DNA from: DYHD01 sp037445375
Lineage (GTDB): Bacteria > Nitrospirota > Thermodesulfovibrionia > Thermodesulfovibrionales > Dissulfurispiraceae
DNA length: 19,173 nucleotides
Direction: 5' to 3'
Assembly (NCBI GenBank): GCA_037445375.1
Contig: JBBIKS010000044.1
Coordinates: forward strand, 1-19,173
The position numbers and the translations under genes were made by a program. Positions 1 to 7,989 of this stretch are shown one piece after another (positions within the stretch are counted from its first letter, which is position 1; each line of letters opens with the position of its first letter). The notes beneath the pieces are model-generated. The model did no database searches and was not told the origin of the DNA. It saw only the letters and a program-made list of their open reading frames with translations.

Positions 1-25
1 CAGATTATTGAAAGATGAAGAAAAA

Positions 26-49
26 TGTCAAAATTAAAGACCTGACCCC
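26..49. repeat. Possible fragment of a dispersed intergenic repeat
   Basis: Positions 26-49 contain TGTCAAAATTAAAGACC followed by TGACCCC. Read on the minus strand this is a GGGGTCAGGTCTTTAA-type sequence. From memory, similar sequences flank REP-associated or IS200-like transposase genes in many environmental bacteria. There is no transposase here and only one copy in the window, so this is a recollection-based call, not proof. The rest of 1-106 holds only the purL promoter and leader. Confidence 0.25.
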
Positions 50-66
50 AATTACATTAAGTTAAT

Positions 67-95
67 TTGTAGCAGATGATTTGTTGTGTTAAAAT
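67..95 (+). promoter_or_regulatory. Candidate extended -10 promoter of purL
   Basis: TGTTAAAAT at 87-95 fits an extended -10 element (TG, one base, then TAAAAT). A poor -35 (TTGTAG, 67-72) lies 17 bp upstream. Transcription would start near 102, leaving almost no leader for an ATG at 107 but a 26-nt leader with a Shine-Dalgarno for the ATG at 128. The same 9-mer precedes fabG and the cooC-like gene. Confidence 0.4.
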
Positions 96-127
96 GAGCG
101 ATATATATGAAAATGGGGAAAAATTTC

Positions 128-3100
128 ATGTCAACAAGCCTTATACACCTTTATAGAACACCAGCGTTAAATGAATACGAGGCGAAGAATCTTTGTAAAA
201 AAATCGGAGATAAAACCGACATCGAACTTGTAGATATCAGGTCAGAATTTTGTTTCAATATCGAGGTTAAGGAATTATTGACTAATTCAGAGATTGAGGT
301 TTTAAAATGGCTCCTGTCAGAAACCTTCGAGCCTGAAAAATTATCTGAAAATAGCTTTTTGAAATCAGACAGCGATTCAATACTTGAATTTGGCCCAAGG
401 ATGAACTTTACAACTGCATGGTCAACAAATGCAGTTTCTATATGCCATGCCTGCGGATTAAACACAATCAGCCGTATTGAACGTTCAAGGAGATATCAGC
501 TTATACCTGACACACACGCTAACATTTCTGCCATCTTGCCTCTGTTTTATGACCGCATGACTGAATGTCAGTATCCTGTAAAACTTACAACATTTCAAAC
601 CGGTATTAAATCAAAAGATGTGAGAATTATACCGCTGATACAAGAAGGCAAAGCGGCACTAATCAGGCTTAATCAAGAACTTGGACTTGGGCTTGACGAC
701 TGGGATATTGATTATTATTACAACCTTTTTACGGTAGAACTCGCGAGAAACCCGACAGATGTGGAATGTTTTGATTTAAGCCAGTCCAACAGCGAGCACT
801 CTCGTCACTGGTTTTTTAGGGGAAGACTTCTAGTTGATGGAAAGGAAATACCTGAAACTCTCATGCAGGTTGTAAAAGAACCATACAAAAGGAACCCAAA
901 TAACAGCATTATAGCCTTTAAAGATAACTCAAGCGCTATCAGTGGTTTTAATATGAGAACAATCATGCCTGATAAGCCATTCTACCCCTCGCCTTTCAGT
1001 GAAAAAGATGTTCTTTATCATTTAATCTTCACTGCCGAAACGCATAATTTTCCATCAGGCGTTGCGCCGTTCCCCGGCGCTGAGACTGGCACTGGCGGCA
1101 GAATTAGGGATGTACAAGCGACCGGCAGGGGAGGTCTAGTAATTGCGGGCACAGCAGCTTATTGTGTAGGAAATCTGCAAATACCCGGATATCCACTTTC
1201 TTGGGAGGATAGTTCATTTATATATCCAGGAAACCTCGCATCTCCGCTTCAGATAGAGATAGAGGCAAGCAATGGCGCTTCTGATTACGGCAATAAGTTT
1301 GGAGAGCCTCTTATACAGGGATTTACAAGGTCATTCGGGATATTGATGCCTGATGGCGAAAGAAGGGAGTGGATAAAACCTATTATGTTTACAGGTGGAG
1401 TTGGACAGATTGATTCAAGGCATTTAGAAAAAGGCGTCCCTGAAAGGCAAATGGTTGTTGTCAAGATAGGCGGGCCTGCTTACCGTATCGGTATAGGCGG
1501 CGGCTCTGCATCGAGCATGATACAGGGTGAGAATGTTGAGGAGCTTGACTTCAATGCCGTTCAACGTGGGGATGCAGAGATGGAACAAAAGCTCAACAGG
1601 GTTATAAGGGCATGTATAGAGATTGGCAAGGACAATCCGATAGTGAGCATTCATGATCAGGGCGCAGGCGGGAACTGCAATGTGGTCAAAGAGATAATAT
1701 ACCCTGCAGGGGCTAAAATAGATGTGAGGAAGATTATCGTTGGAGATGAGACCCTGTCGGTTTTAGAGATATGGGGCGCTGAATATCAGGAGCAAAACGC
1801 TATTTTAATTTATTCAGATAAGATTGAGCTGCTTCAGGGGCTTTGCGAAAGGGAGAAGCTCCCATTTTCGGTAATTGGGGAAATAACCGGTGACGGATAT
1901 ATTGTGCTTTATGACAGCGAAAATAACTCAATTATAGAAAATCTAGAACTCCAAAAAATACTCGGAGATATGCCCCAAAAAACATTTCGCCTAACCCGAA
2001 TTTCTTCTGAGACCATTCCCTTGTCTTTACCTTCAGGTATTACCGTGAGAGACGCACTTGAGAAGATTTTGAGGCTTATTTCTGTCGGCTCAAAGAGATT
2101 TCTTACAAATAAGGTTGACAGGTCCGTCACAGGGCTTATTGCCCGTCAGCAATGCGTTGGACAACTGCAGCTTACCTTATCAAATGTAGCAGTAACTGCA
2201 CAAAGTCATTTCCCTAATGAAAATGGTATTTATACAGGCGCAGCAATATCAATAGGCGAACAGCCGATAAAAGGGCTTATAGATCCTGCCGCTATGGCGA
2301 GAATGAGCGTTGCTGAGGCATTAACGAATATAGTATGGGCAAAGGTCAGCGCGCTTAGTGATATAAAATGTTCTGCCAACTGGATGTGGGCAGCCAAACT
2401 CCCCGGTGAAGGAGCTAAGTTATATGATGCTGCAGTTGCTTTGAGAGACTTGATGCTGGATTTGGAAATAGCTATTGACGGCGGTAAGGACAGCCTCTCA
2501 ATGGCTGCAAGAGTCACTCATTCAAACGGTATTGTCGAAACAATAAAATCTCCCGGCACTCTTGTCATCTCAGCCTATGCCCCATGCCCTGATATTACTA
2601 AGGTGATTACCCCTGATATTAAATCTTCGGGCAGCAGCCGATTAATATTTATTGATATCGCAGAAGGCAAAAACAGGCTTGGCGGTTCAGCTTTAGCCCA
2701 ATGCTTCAAACAGATAGGAAACAACTCTCCTGATATAGATAATCCGGTACTTCTTAAGAATGCCTTCAATGCGATACAGTATCTGATAGATAAAGGCTTA
2801 ATACTTTCAGGGCATGACAGAAGCGATGGTGGGCTCATCACGACCCTTTTAGAGATGGCATTTGCCGGCAACTGCGGAATAGAGATAAATATTGAGATGC
2901 CACAGGGACTAAAGGAAGAAGAGATGTTAGCAGTCTTATTCTCTGAAGAGGCCGGTGTGGTAATCGAGTATATGCCTGAAGATGAAAAGACCATAATATC
3001 TGCTTGCAGTCAATTCAATGTCCCCTATACAATGATCGGCAGAACCTTGCAGGAAAAGCGTATAAGCATAAGTGTAAATAATACAATAGTCATGGATGAG

Positions 3101-4075
3101 GATATGCGGGGGTTAAGGCACTTGTGGGAGGAAACAAGCCATCGCCTTGATATGCTTCAGACCAATCCTGATTGCGTCATCGAGGAAAAAAAATATATAT
3201 ATGACAGAAATGGGACATCGTATCATTTATTATTCACCCCAGAAGAGACACCTGATATATTTATAAATAGAAATTCAAAGCCATCTATTGCCATAATCAG
3301 AGAGGAAGGCAGCAATGGAGATAGGGAAATGGCATCTGCTTTCTATCAGGCTGGCTTTGAGACATGGGATGTTGCGATGACTGATCTGTACAATAGGAGG
3401 GTTTCCCTTTCAGATTTTCAAGGCATAGCTTTTGTGGGCGGTTTCAGCTACGCAGATGTCCTTGACTCCGCTAAGGGTTGGGCAGGGACTATTAAATTCA
3501 ATGGCTTGTTGAATGAACAATTTGAGGAATTTTATTTACGAAAAGACACCTTCAGTCTTGGCGTGTGCAACGGCTGCCAGTTGATGTCTTTGTTGGGATG
3601 GGTTCCATGGGAGGGCATTTCTTCAGAACTTCAGCCCCGTTTTATCAAAAATAAGTCCGGGAAATTTGAGTCGAGGTTTTCATCGGTCAAGATACATAAA
3701 AGCCCATCAATTATGCTTCAAGGCATGGAAGATTCAGTCCTTGGCATATGGGTTGCCCATGGCGAAGGCAGGGTATTTATACCTGAAGATGATATGCTTA
3801 GTGAGATAATTTATAGGGAATTAGCGCCTATCAGATATGTTGACGATGAACTTAACTTTACAGAAAGTTATCCATTTAATCCAAATGGGTCGCCATATGG
3901 CATTGCTGCCCTTTGCACCACTGATGGCAGGCATCTTGCGATGATGCCGCATCCAGAAAGAACATTTCTCAAATGGCAGTGGGCTTGGATGCCTGAAGAT
4001 ATGAAAAAGAATCTAAAGGCTTCACCGTGGCTCAGGATGTTTCAGAATGCCAGAAAATGGTGTGATGAAAGGTAG
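128..4075 (+). CDS. purL: Phosphoribosylformylglycinamidine synthase, single-chain type
   Basis: Converts FGAR, glutamine and ATP to FGAM in de novo purine synthesis in the cytoplasm. At about 1315 residues it is the long, fused form, with the synthetase and glutaminase domains in one chain. Numbering below is from the upstream ATG at 107; subtract 7 for the chosen start. The N-terminal PurS-like part carries EFGPRMNFTTAWSTNA. The ATP/FGAR-binding motif ETHNFPSGVAPFPGAETGTG follows near residue 310. The C-terminal class I glutaminase shows Cys1154 in LGVCNGCQ, and His1282 and Glu1284 in MPHPERTF. I chose ATG 128 because GGGGA at 115-119 lies 8 nt before it, while ATG 107 has no clear Shine-Dalgarno and sits at the predicted transcript start. 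It is followed 4 nt later by cbiG-cbiH, so the two are probably co-transcribed and coupled. Family assignment is very secure; the exact start is less so. Confidence 0.96.
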   Translation: MSTSLIHLYRTPALNEYEAKNLCKKIGDKTDIELVDIRSEFCFNIEVKELLTNSEIEVLKWLLSETFEPEKLSENSFLKSDSDSILEFGPRMNFTTAWSTNAVSICHACGLNTISRIERSRRYQLIPDTHANISAILPLFYDRMTECQYPVKLTTFQTGIKSKDVRIIPLIQEGKAALIRLNQELGLGLDDWDIDYYYNLFTVELARNPTDVECFDLSQSNSEHSRHWFFRGRLLVDGKEIPETLMQVVKEPYKRNPNNSIIAFKDNSSAISGFNMRTIMPDKPFYPSPFSEKDVLYHLIFTAETHNFPSGVAPFPGAETGTGGRIRDVQATGRGGLVIAGTAAYCVGNLQIPGYPLSWEDSSFIYPGNLASPLQIEIEASNGASDYGNKFGEPLIQGFTRSFGILMPDGERREWIKPIMFTGGVGQIDSRHLEKGVPERQMVVVKIGGPAYRIGIGGGSASSMIQGENVEELDFNAVQRGDAEMEQKLNRVIRACIEIGKDNPIVSIHDQGAGGNCNVVKEIIYPAGAKIDVRKIIVGDETLSVLEIWGAEYQEQNAILIYSDKIELLQGLCEREKLPFSVIGEITGDGYIVLYDSENNSIIENLELQKILGDMPQKTFRLTRISSETIPLSLPSGITVRDALEKILRLISVGSKRFLTNKVDRSVTGLIARQQCVGQLQLTLSNVAVTAQSHFPNENGIYTGAAISIGEQPIKGLIDPAAMARMSVAEALTNIVWAKVSALSDIKCSANWMWAAKLPGEGAKLYDAAVALRDLMLDLEIAIDGGKDSLSMAARVTHSNGIVETIKSPGTLVISAYAPCPDITKVITPDIKSSGSSRLIFIDIAEGKNRLGGSALAQCFKQIGNNSPDIDNPVLLKNAFNAIQYLIDKGLILSGHDRSDGGLITTLLEMAFAGNCGIEINIEMPQGLKEEEMLAVLFSEEAGVVIEYMPEDEKTIISACSQFNVPYTMIGRTLQEKRISISVNNTIVMDEDMRGLRHLWEETSHRLDMLQTNPDCVIEEKKYIYDRNGTSYHLLFTPEETPDIFINRNSKPSIAIIREEGSNGDREMASAFYQAGFETWDVAMTDLYNRRVSLSDFQGIAFVGGFSYADVLDSAKGWAGTIKFNGLLNEQFEEFYLRKDTFSLGVCNGCQLMSLLGWVPWEGISSELQPRFIKNKSGKFESRFSSVKIHKSPSIMLQGMEDSVLGIWVAHGEGRVFIPEDDMLSEIIYRELAPIRYVDDELNFTESYPFNPNGSPYGIAALCTTDGRHLAMMPHPERTFLKWQWAWMPEDMKKNLKASPWLRMFQNARKWCDER

Positions 4076-4079
4076 CCTG

Positions 4080-5933
4080 ATGTCAAAGGCGATTTTTTAT
4101 ATAACCGACAAATCTCTTTCATTGGCAGACAGGGTTAAATCTATATATCCGAAGATAAATGTCATCAGATATAAGTCAGGTATAATTCGGGAAGAATGGG
4201 GTAGAAACAAGCTGCTCATCTTTATTATGGCGGCAGGTATTGCAGTAAGAGCTATTGCCCCATTTATAAAAGATAAAAAAACAGACCCCGCCGTGCTGGT
4301 TCTTGACGAAGATGGCAAGTTTGTCATAAGTCTTTTAAGCGGTCATCTTGGGAGGGCAAATATATTTGCAAGGGAATTAGCCGGCTTTTTAAAAGCAGAG
4401 GTTGTTATAACCACTGCATCCGATGTAAACAGCTTAACGGCTATTGATCTTTGGGCGCAGGACAATAATCTTACTATTGAGAAGTGGGATATAGTGCCAT
4501 TCATTTCTACGAGACTGCTCAATAATAAAAATTTAAAAATATATGATGAAATAAATATAGAACTGCCAACAGAATTCATAAAAGCAGAAAACCCGGAAAC
4601 CGCTGATATATTAATTACGAATAAGATAAATCTATATGACTCAAAAATGACCGCCTCAAGACGGCTCTTTTTAAGACCTAAAAATATAGTCATCGGGATA
4701 GGCTGCAACAGCGGCACTACCGCTGATGAATTAGAGGCAGTTATAAGAGAAGTCTTGCAGGAAAACAACCTTTCCTTTCTCAGCATTTCCTTGCTTGCCA
4801 CCTTAGATAAAAAGGCATCTGAAGCTGGTCTTATAAGTTTTGCCAAAAAATATGCCTTAGAGATTAAGTCATTCACGGCTAAAGAGATTAATGCTTTGGA
4901 AGGCATTGAAAAATCAGAAGCTGCATTTAAGGCAACTGGCGCTAAGGCAGTAGCAGAACCATCAGCAATGCTCGCCTCTAAGTGTAAAAGCCTCCTTTTT
5001 AAAAAACAAAAGAGGGGAAATGTGACAGTAGCAGCGGCTGAAACTAATGCAGCCTTTACAGCCAATACAGAAAATTTAATTCAGAAAATAAAAGAAGGGG
5101 TCATGATGAGTCATAAAGAAAAGCAGATTTGTAAATCCCAATCAAGCTTAGATATAAGAGGCAGGATTTATATTGTTGGCACTGGTCCTGGAAACATTGC
5201 ACACATAACGCCATACGCACAAAATGCGATAAAAGAGTCTGATTATATCGTTGGTTATGGGACATATCTTGATTTAATACCTGAACTAACAAAGGGCAAG
5301 AGCATCGTATCTACAGGAATGACCGAAGAGATTGACAGATGTAAAAAGGCTATCGAACTTGCTAATGAAGGAAGGACAGTTTCTGTAATCAGCGGCGGTG
5401 ATCCCGGAATCTATGCAATGGCAGGGCTTGTGTTTGAATTACTGAGCCTAAAGCAATCAGATGATAAAAACAAGGCTGATAATTCAAAGACTTGCATACC
5501 TTATATTGAGGTCATCCCTGGCATTTCAGCCCTTAATGCCTGTGCTGCGAGACTTGGTGCACCTCTGATGCATGACTTTGCATCAATCAGCCTCTCTGAC
5601 AGGCTTACGCCGTGGGAGGTTATAGCCAAAAGACTTGAGGCAGCAGTGTCGTCTGATTTCGTGATCGCGATTTATAACCCAAAAAGCAGGGGCAGGGTTG
5701 AACATATCAAAGCTGCGGTCTCAATCATTCAAAAATATAGAAACATGAGAACCCCGGTTGGGATTGTAAAAAAGGCGATGAGAGAGGGGGAAACAATCAT
5801 CATTACAGATTTGCAGCACCTGCTTGATCACGAAATAGACATGCAGACGACTATCATTATAGGCAACTCACAGACCTTTATCTGGAAAGGCTGGATAATA
5901 ACTCCAAGGGGCTACAGGGTTAGTAATACCTAA
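4080..5933 (+). CDS. cbiG-cbiH: Fused CbiG-CbiH (CobJ): cobalt-precorrin-5A hydrolase and precorrin-3B C17-methyltransferase
   Basis: A 617-residue bifunctional protein of the oxygen-independent cobalamin pathway. Residues 1 to about 340 are CbiG, which opens the delta-lactone ring of cobalt-precorrin-5A. Motifs seen are AAGIAVRAIAPF and LLSGHLGRAN in the N-terminal domain, and IGIGCNSGTT and AVAEPSAML in the C-terminal domain. From about residue 355 on is a tetrapyrrole methylase of the CbiH/CobJ type, with the SAM-binding VGTGPG, then GGDPGIYAMA, PGISALNACAARLGAPL and IYNPKSRGR. This half catalyses ring contraction with C17 methylation. ATG 4080 is chosen because GAAAGG (4067-4072) is 7 nt upstream. 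An in-frame ATG at 4047 would add 11 residues inside purL. The join region has its own Shine-Dalgarno and ATGs (see 5094-5108). No other cobalamin gene is in the window. Confidence 0.93.
   Translation: MSKAIFYITDKSLSLADRVKSIYPKINVIRYKSGIIREEWGRNKLLIFIMAAGIAVRAIAPFIKDKKTDPAVLVLDEDGKFVISLLSGHLGRANIFARELAGFLKAEVVITTASDVNSLTAIDLWAQDNNLTIEKWDIVPFISTRLLNNKNLKIYDEINIELPTEFIKAENPETADILITNKINLYDSKMTASRRLFLRPKNIVIGIGCNSGTTADELEAVIREVLQENNLSFLSISLLATLDKKASEAGLISFAKKYALEIKSFTAKEINALEGIEKSEAAFKATGAKAVAEPSAMLASKCKSLLFKKQKRGNVTVAAAETNAAFTANTENLIQKIKEGVMMSHKEKQICKSQSSLDIRGRIYIVGTGPGNIAHITPYAQNAIKESDYIVGYGTYLDLIPELTKGKSIVSTGMTEEIDRCKKAIELANEGRTVSVISGGDPGIYAMAGLVFELLSLKQSDDKNKADNSKTCIPYIEVIPGISALNACAARLGAPLMHDFASISLSDRLTPWEVIAKRLEAAVSSDFVIAIYNPKSRGRVEHIKAAVSIIQKYRNMRTPVGIVKKAMREGETIIITDLQHLLDHEIDMQTTIIIGNSQTFIWKGWIITPRGYRVSNT
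5094..5108 (+). promoter_or_regulatory. Internal ribosome-binding site at the CbiG/CbiH junction
   Basis: GAAGGGG (5094-5100) is followed by in-frame ATGs at 5103 and 5106, exactly in the linker between the two enzyme domains. The spacing of 5 nt to the second ATG is workable. It may be a relic of two formerly separate genes, or may still produce free CbiH. The sequence is seen; the function is inferred. Confidence 0.35.
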
Positions 5934-5961
5934 ATTGAACAATTTCTTATCGTTTTGATTA

Positions 5962-6149
5962 ACCCAAAAAATGCTTTTAATTTTAAACAAGTAGGCATGG
6001 ATGCGCGAAAAACCATTGCCCTCAAACACTAAAGCAGTTTGTCAGTGTTTTTGAATCTTGAATTGTCTGTTCATGTTGCACTAACGCTCTGTAGCTCTAC
6101 CGCACTATATTATGACTATTATATCAAATTCCAATTGCATTTTTTGGGT
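5962..6149. repeat. Inverted-repeat element, 188 bp (type 1)
   Basis: ACCCAAAAAATGC at 5962-5974 is repeated as its exact reverse complement at 6137-6149. The left end, extended to GATTAACCCAAAAAATG (5957-5973), recurs base for base at 13490-13506, where it again begins an inverted-repeat element. No reading frame is evident inside. It contains a smaller hairpin, AAACACT (6024-6030) with AGTGTTT (6044-6050). It lies between convergent genes. A non-autonomous transposable element is the likeliest reading; a structured RNA or bidirectional terminator is possible. Confidence 0.55.
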
Positions 6150-6339
6150 GTATGCCATCCTAAAAATTGAGGCATGGTATTTCTTTTTCTTTCTTAGCGT
6201 CCGCTTGTAAAGTAGGTAAATCCGTGCTGTTAACATTCAGACCGAAGGGAGGAATCTTGAAAATTAAATATTTCTCGCTCTGCTCGAAATGGCAGGAAGG
6301 AGTTGCGAGCAGTTTAGGGGCAGACCCTACTTAGTCCCG
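6150..6339. other. Gene-free stretch with degenerate intergenic repeats
   Basis: No credible gene is seen. GACCGAAGGGAGGAATCTT (6240-6258) and TTTCTCGCTCTGCTCGAAAT (6271-6290) resemble, from memory, the widespread intergenic repeats of the 'GCGACCGAAGGGAG' and 'TTTCTCGCTACGCTCGAAATG' kind in environmental bacterial genomes. GGGGCAGACCCTACTT near 6317 resembles repeat ends linked to REP-type transposases. These are recollections and would need a genome-wide search. Confidence 0.3.
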
Positions 6340-7488
6340 TTAATTTTGAAGGGCATAAATAATATCAATCACTGTCACTTCAGGCGGTGAGAGAATACGG
6401 ATCGGAGGACCTGATGTGCCAGATCCTCTGCTTACATATAAATGTGAATCATTTGGCAGCCTTGCAAGTCCAGTGTGAACCTGATAATAAAACATGGTTA
6501 ATAAACTTATCGGGAATATCTGCCCCTTATGTGTATGTCCTGAAAGCTGCAGGTCAAAAAGTCCCATATAATCAGTCTTTATATCAGGTCTGTGTTTTAA
6601 GAGTATGGTAAACTTATCTTTGGGCAGCCTTGAAAGAACCTCATTTTCAGATATTGCCCTTAAATCACTATAATTTTTCGCAGCAGGATCATCCACTCCT
6701 GCTATATTTATCAGCCCTGCTACAGGTACACATTCGCCTCTTAATACTTTGAAACCTGCCTTTTGCATAAAATCAACCGCTTGCTCTATGCCGACATAAA
6801 ATTCATGATTGCCTGCTACTGCATACTTTCCATATCTCGGATTAATTTCTTCAAATGGCTCTATAAATTGCGGATGATTATTGATTTGTCCATCAACTAT
6901 ATCCCCCGTTGCCACCAAAATATCAGGTTCAGCCTTTTTAATAATCTCGATTATCTTGTTCAATCTTTTTTCCCGTACAATAGGCCCAATATGAACATCT
7001 GAAATCTGAACAATTCTCAGTTTATTTGACCATTCAGGTATTTTAGGAGTGCTTATAGTTATTTTCTCAATTCTTACATCATTAGCCTCGAAATGTCCGT
7101 ATATCAAAAGTATGATTGTGAGGAAAAAAACGGAAAGAAAGCAAAATCGGGATGAAGGAGTAAGTCGGGATAAATCTATTTTAAATAGATATCCGCAAAT
7201 TTTTAACAATAGTTTATACAAATCATATGTTATCAGGATGCAGAAAAATAAGAATACAAAGCCCATCCATAAAAACCCAACATATGCGAGATTATACACA
7301 GAAAAATCCAGCCCGAATGAACTATGGATGCGGACAAAGATGGGCATAACAATCATTACCACAGACAGGATAATTAATACGACCATAGTCCTTTGTTTAA
7401 ATCTTAGCGATTCTTTTGCTTTTATTACTATATAACCATGCATCAGGCTATAAATAATTAAATATATAAAAGGGAAAAGTCTCATCAT
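6340..7488 (-). CDS. Membrane-anchored calcineurin-like metallophosphoesterase (YkuE/YaeI-like)
   Basis: A 382-residue protein with an N-terminal membrane region of four likely helices (about 1-22, 34-52, 68-88 and 116-132), followed by a phosphoesterase domain from about residue 155. Dinuclear-metal motifs are seen in the standard order: SDVHIG (Asp164, His166), TGDIVDG (Asp196), AGNHEF (Asn227, His228), LKHRPD (His299) and SGHTHKGQ (His318, His320). Relatives such as B. subtilis YkuE and E. coli YaeI are linked to cell-envelope or lipid substrates; the substrate here is unknown. The start may be the second of two adjacent ATGs (7485), better spaced from AAAGG. A possible -10 (TACAAT on the minus strand, 7516-7521) lies upstream. 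It stands alone, facing away from the fab cluster and converging on cbiG-cbiH. Confidence 0.88.
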   Translation of the reverse strand: MMRLFPFIYLIIYSLMHGYIVIKAKESLRFKQRTMVVLIILSVVMIVMPIFVRIHSSFGLDFSVYNLAYVGFLWMGFVFLFFCILITYDLYKLLLKICGYLFKIDLSRLTPSSRFCFLSVFFLTIILLIYGHFEANDVRIEKITISTPKIPEWSNKLRIVQISDVHIGPIVREKRLNKIIEIIKKAEPDILVATGDIVDGQINNHPQFIEPFEEINPRYGKYAVAGNHEFYVGIEQAVDFMQKAGFKVLRGECVPVAGLINIAGVDDPAAKNYSDLRAISENEVLSRLPKDKFTILLKHRPDIKTDYMGLFDLQLSGHTHKGQIFPISLLTMFYYQVHTGLARLPNDSHLYVSRGSGTSGPPIRILSPPEVTVIDIIYALQN

Positions 7489-7681
7489 ACACCTTTTATG
7501 TTAAAATCAGAACGAATTGTACCTAATCGAACGATTTTTGTGCCGTTTCTACTTGTTAGGAATCCTTTCATATCTTCCTTGTTCCCCTTAGCAAAGAGGG
7601 GTTAGGCTGTTAAAGAGGGATTACATTCAAGCTGGGATGACAGTTGCTATGTGATTATAATTTCTCAAAATGGTTCAGTCC

Positions 7682-7813
7682 AAATAGAGTTTGTTTATAA
7701 ACTCCGAATTGTCATGGTGCGCTTCTCGAATCATGACACAAAAACAAGGATTTACATCACCCTTCGAAAGGCTCAGGGTGATAAAAAAGCAATTTATAAA
7801 CAAACACTAAATA
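7682..7813. repeat. Inverted-repeat element, about 132 bp (type 2)
   Basis: GTTTGTTTATAAA (7689-7701) is exactly reverse-complemented at 7793-7805. The ends extend to AAATAGAGTTTGTTTAT on the left and ATAAACAAACACTAAATA on the right. The 17-mer AAATAGAGTTTGTTTAT (7682-7698) recurs exactly at 13389-13405, again as the left end of an inverted-repeat structure. There is no reading frame inside. This suggests a miniature non-autonomous mobile element; its borders and target duplication are uncertain because AAATA occurs at both ends. Confidence 0.55.
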
Positions 7814-7930
7814 ATGTTTTAATTTAAAAAATTGCACAATACAATTTTGTTAAGGTCTTTTATCATCGAAAAAAAATAGTGTTTGTAGTATGGCTTAGAA
7901 TATACCAATATGTCATTTTATAAAATAATA

Positions 7931-7959
7931 TGGAAAATTAGGAAAAACTCTGTTAAAAT
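7931..7959 (+). promoter_or_regulatory. Candidate promoter of the fabG operon
   Basis: TGTTAAAAT at 7951-7959 is an extended -10 motif. TGGAAA (7931-7936) lies 17 bp upstream as a weak -35. The predicted start near 7966 leaves a leader of about 24 nt containing TAAGGAG (7976-7982), which is well placed for the ATG at 7990. Confidence 0.45.
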
Positions 7960-7989
7960 TATAACTTATTTTTCTAAGGAGAATAAATC

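Larger units (their letters stand above)
7489..7989. other. 501-bp divergent intergenic region between the phosphoesterase gene and fabG
   Basis: No gene is seen. Near 7583-7605 a small hairpin pairs CCCCT with AGGGG, in a sequence like the 'cccctttg/aaaggggg' repeats of environmental genomes. Within the inverted-repeat element (7682-7813) are a TGTCATG...CATGACA hairpin and CCCTTCGAAAGGCTCAGGGT, which resembles a common dispersed repeat. AAATAGTGTTTGT at 7874-7886 is a lone, one-mismatch copy of that element's end. The fabG promoter lies at the right edge. Confidence 0.5.

Noticed and set aside
1..127. Purine riboswitch before purL
   Set aside because: The leader is only about 26 nt from the predicted start and none of the conserved aptamer loops is present.
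4343..5065. 240-codon open frame on the minus strand opposite cbiG
   Set aside because: It lies entirely within the well-supported CbiG domain, is low-complexity (Ser/Ala/Leu-rich) and has no recognisable motif; it is a frame shadow.
6387..7435. Several plus-strand open frames opposite the phosphoesterase gene
   Set aside because: The minus-strand protein has all the metal-binding motifs of its family; the plus-strand frames are short and unrelated to any family I know.
7556..7574. TTAGGAAT half-site resembling the rbr operator
   Set aside because: Only the left half matches; the right arm agrees at few positions and there is no link to a stress gene.
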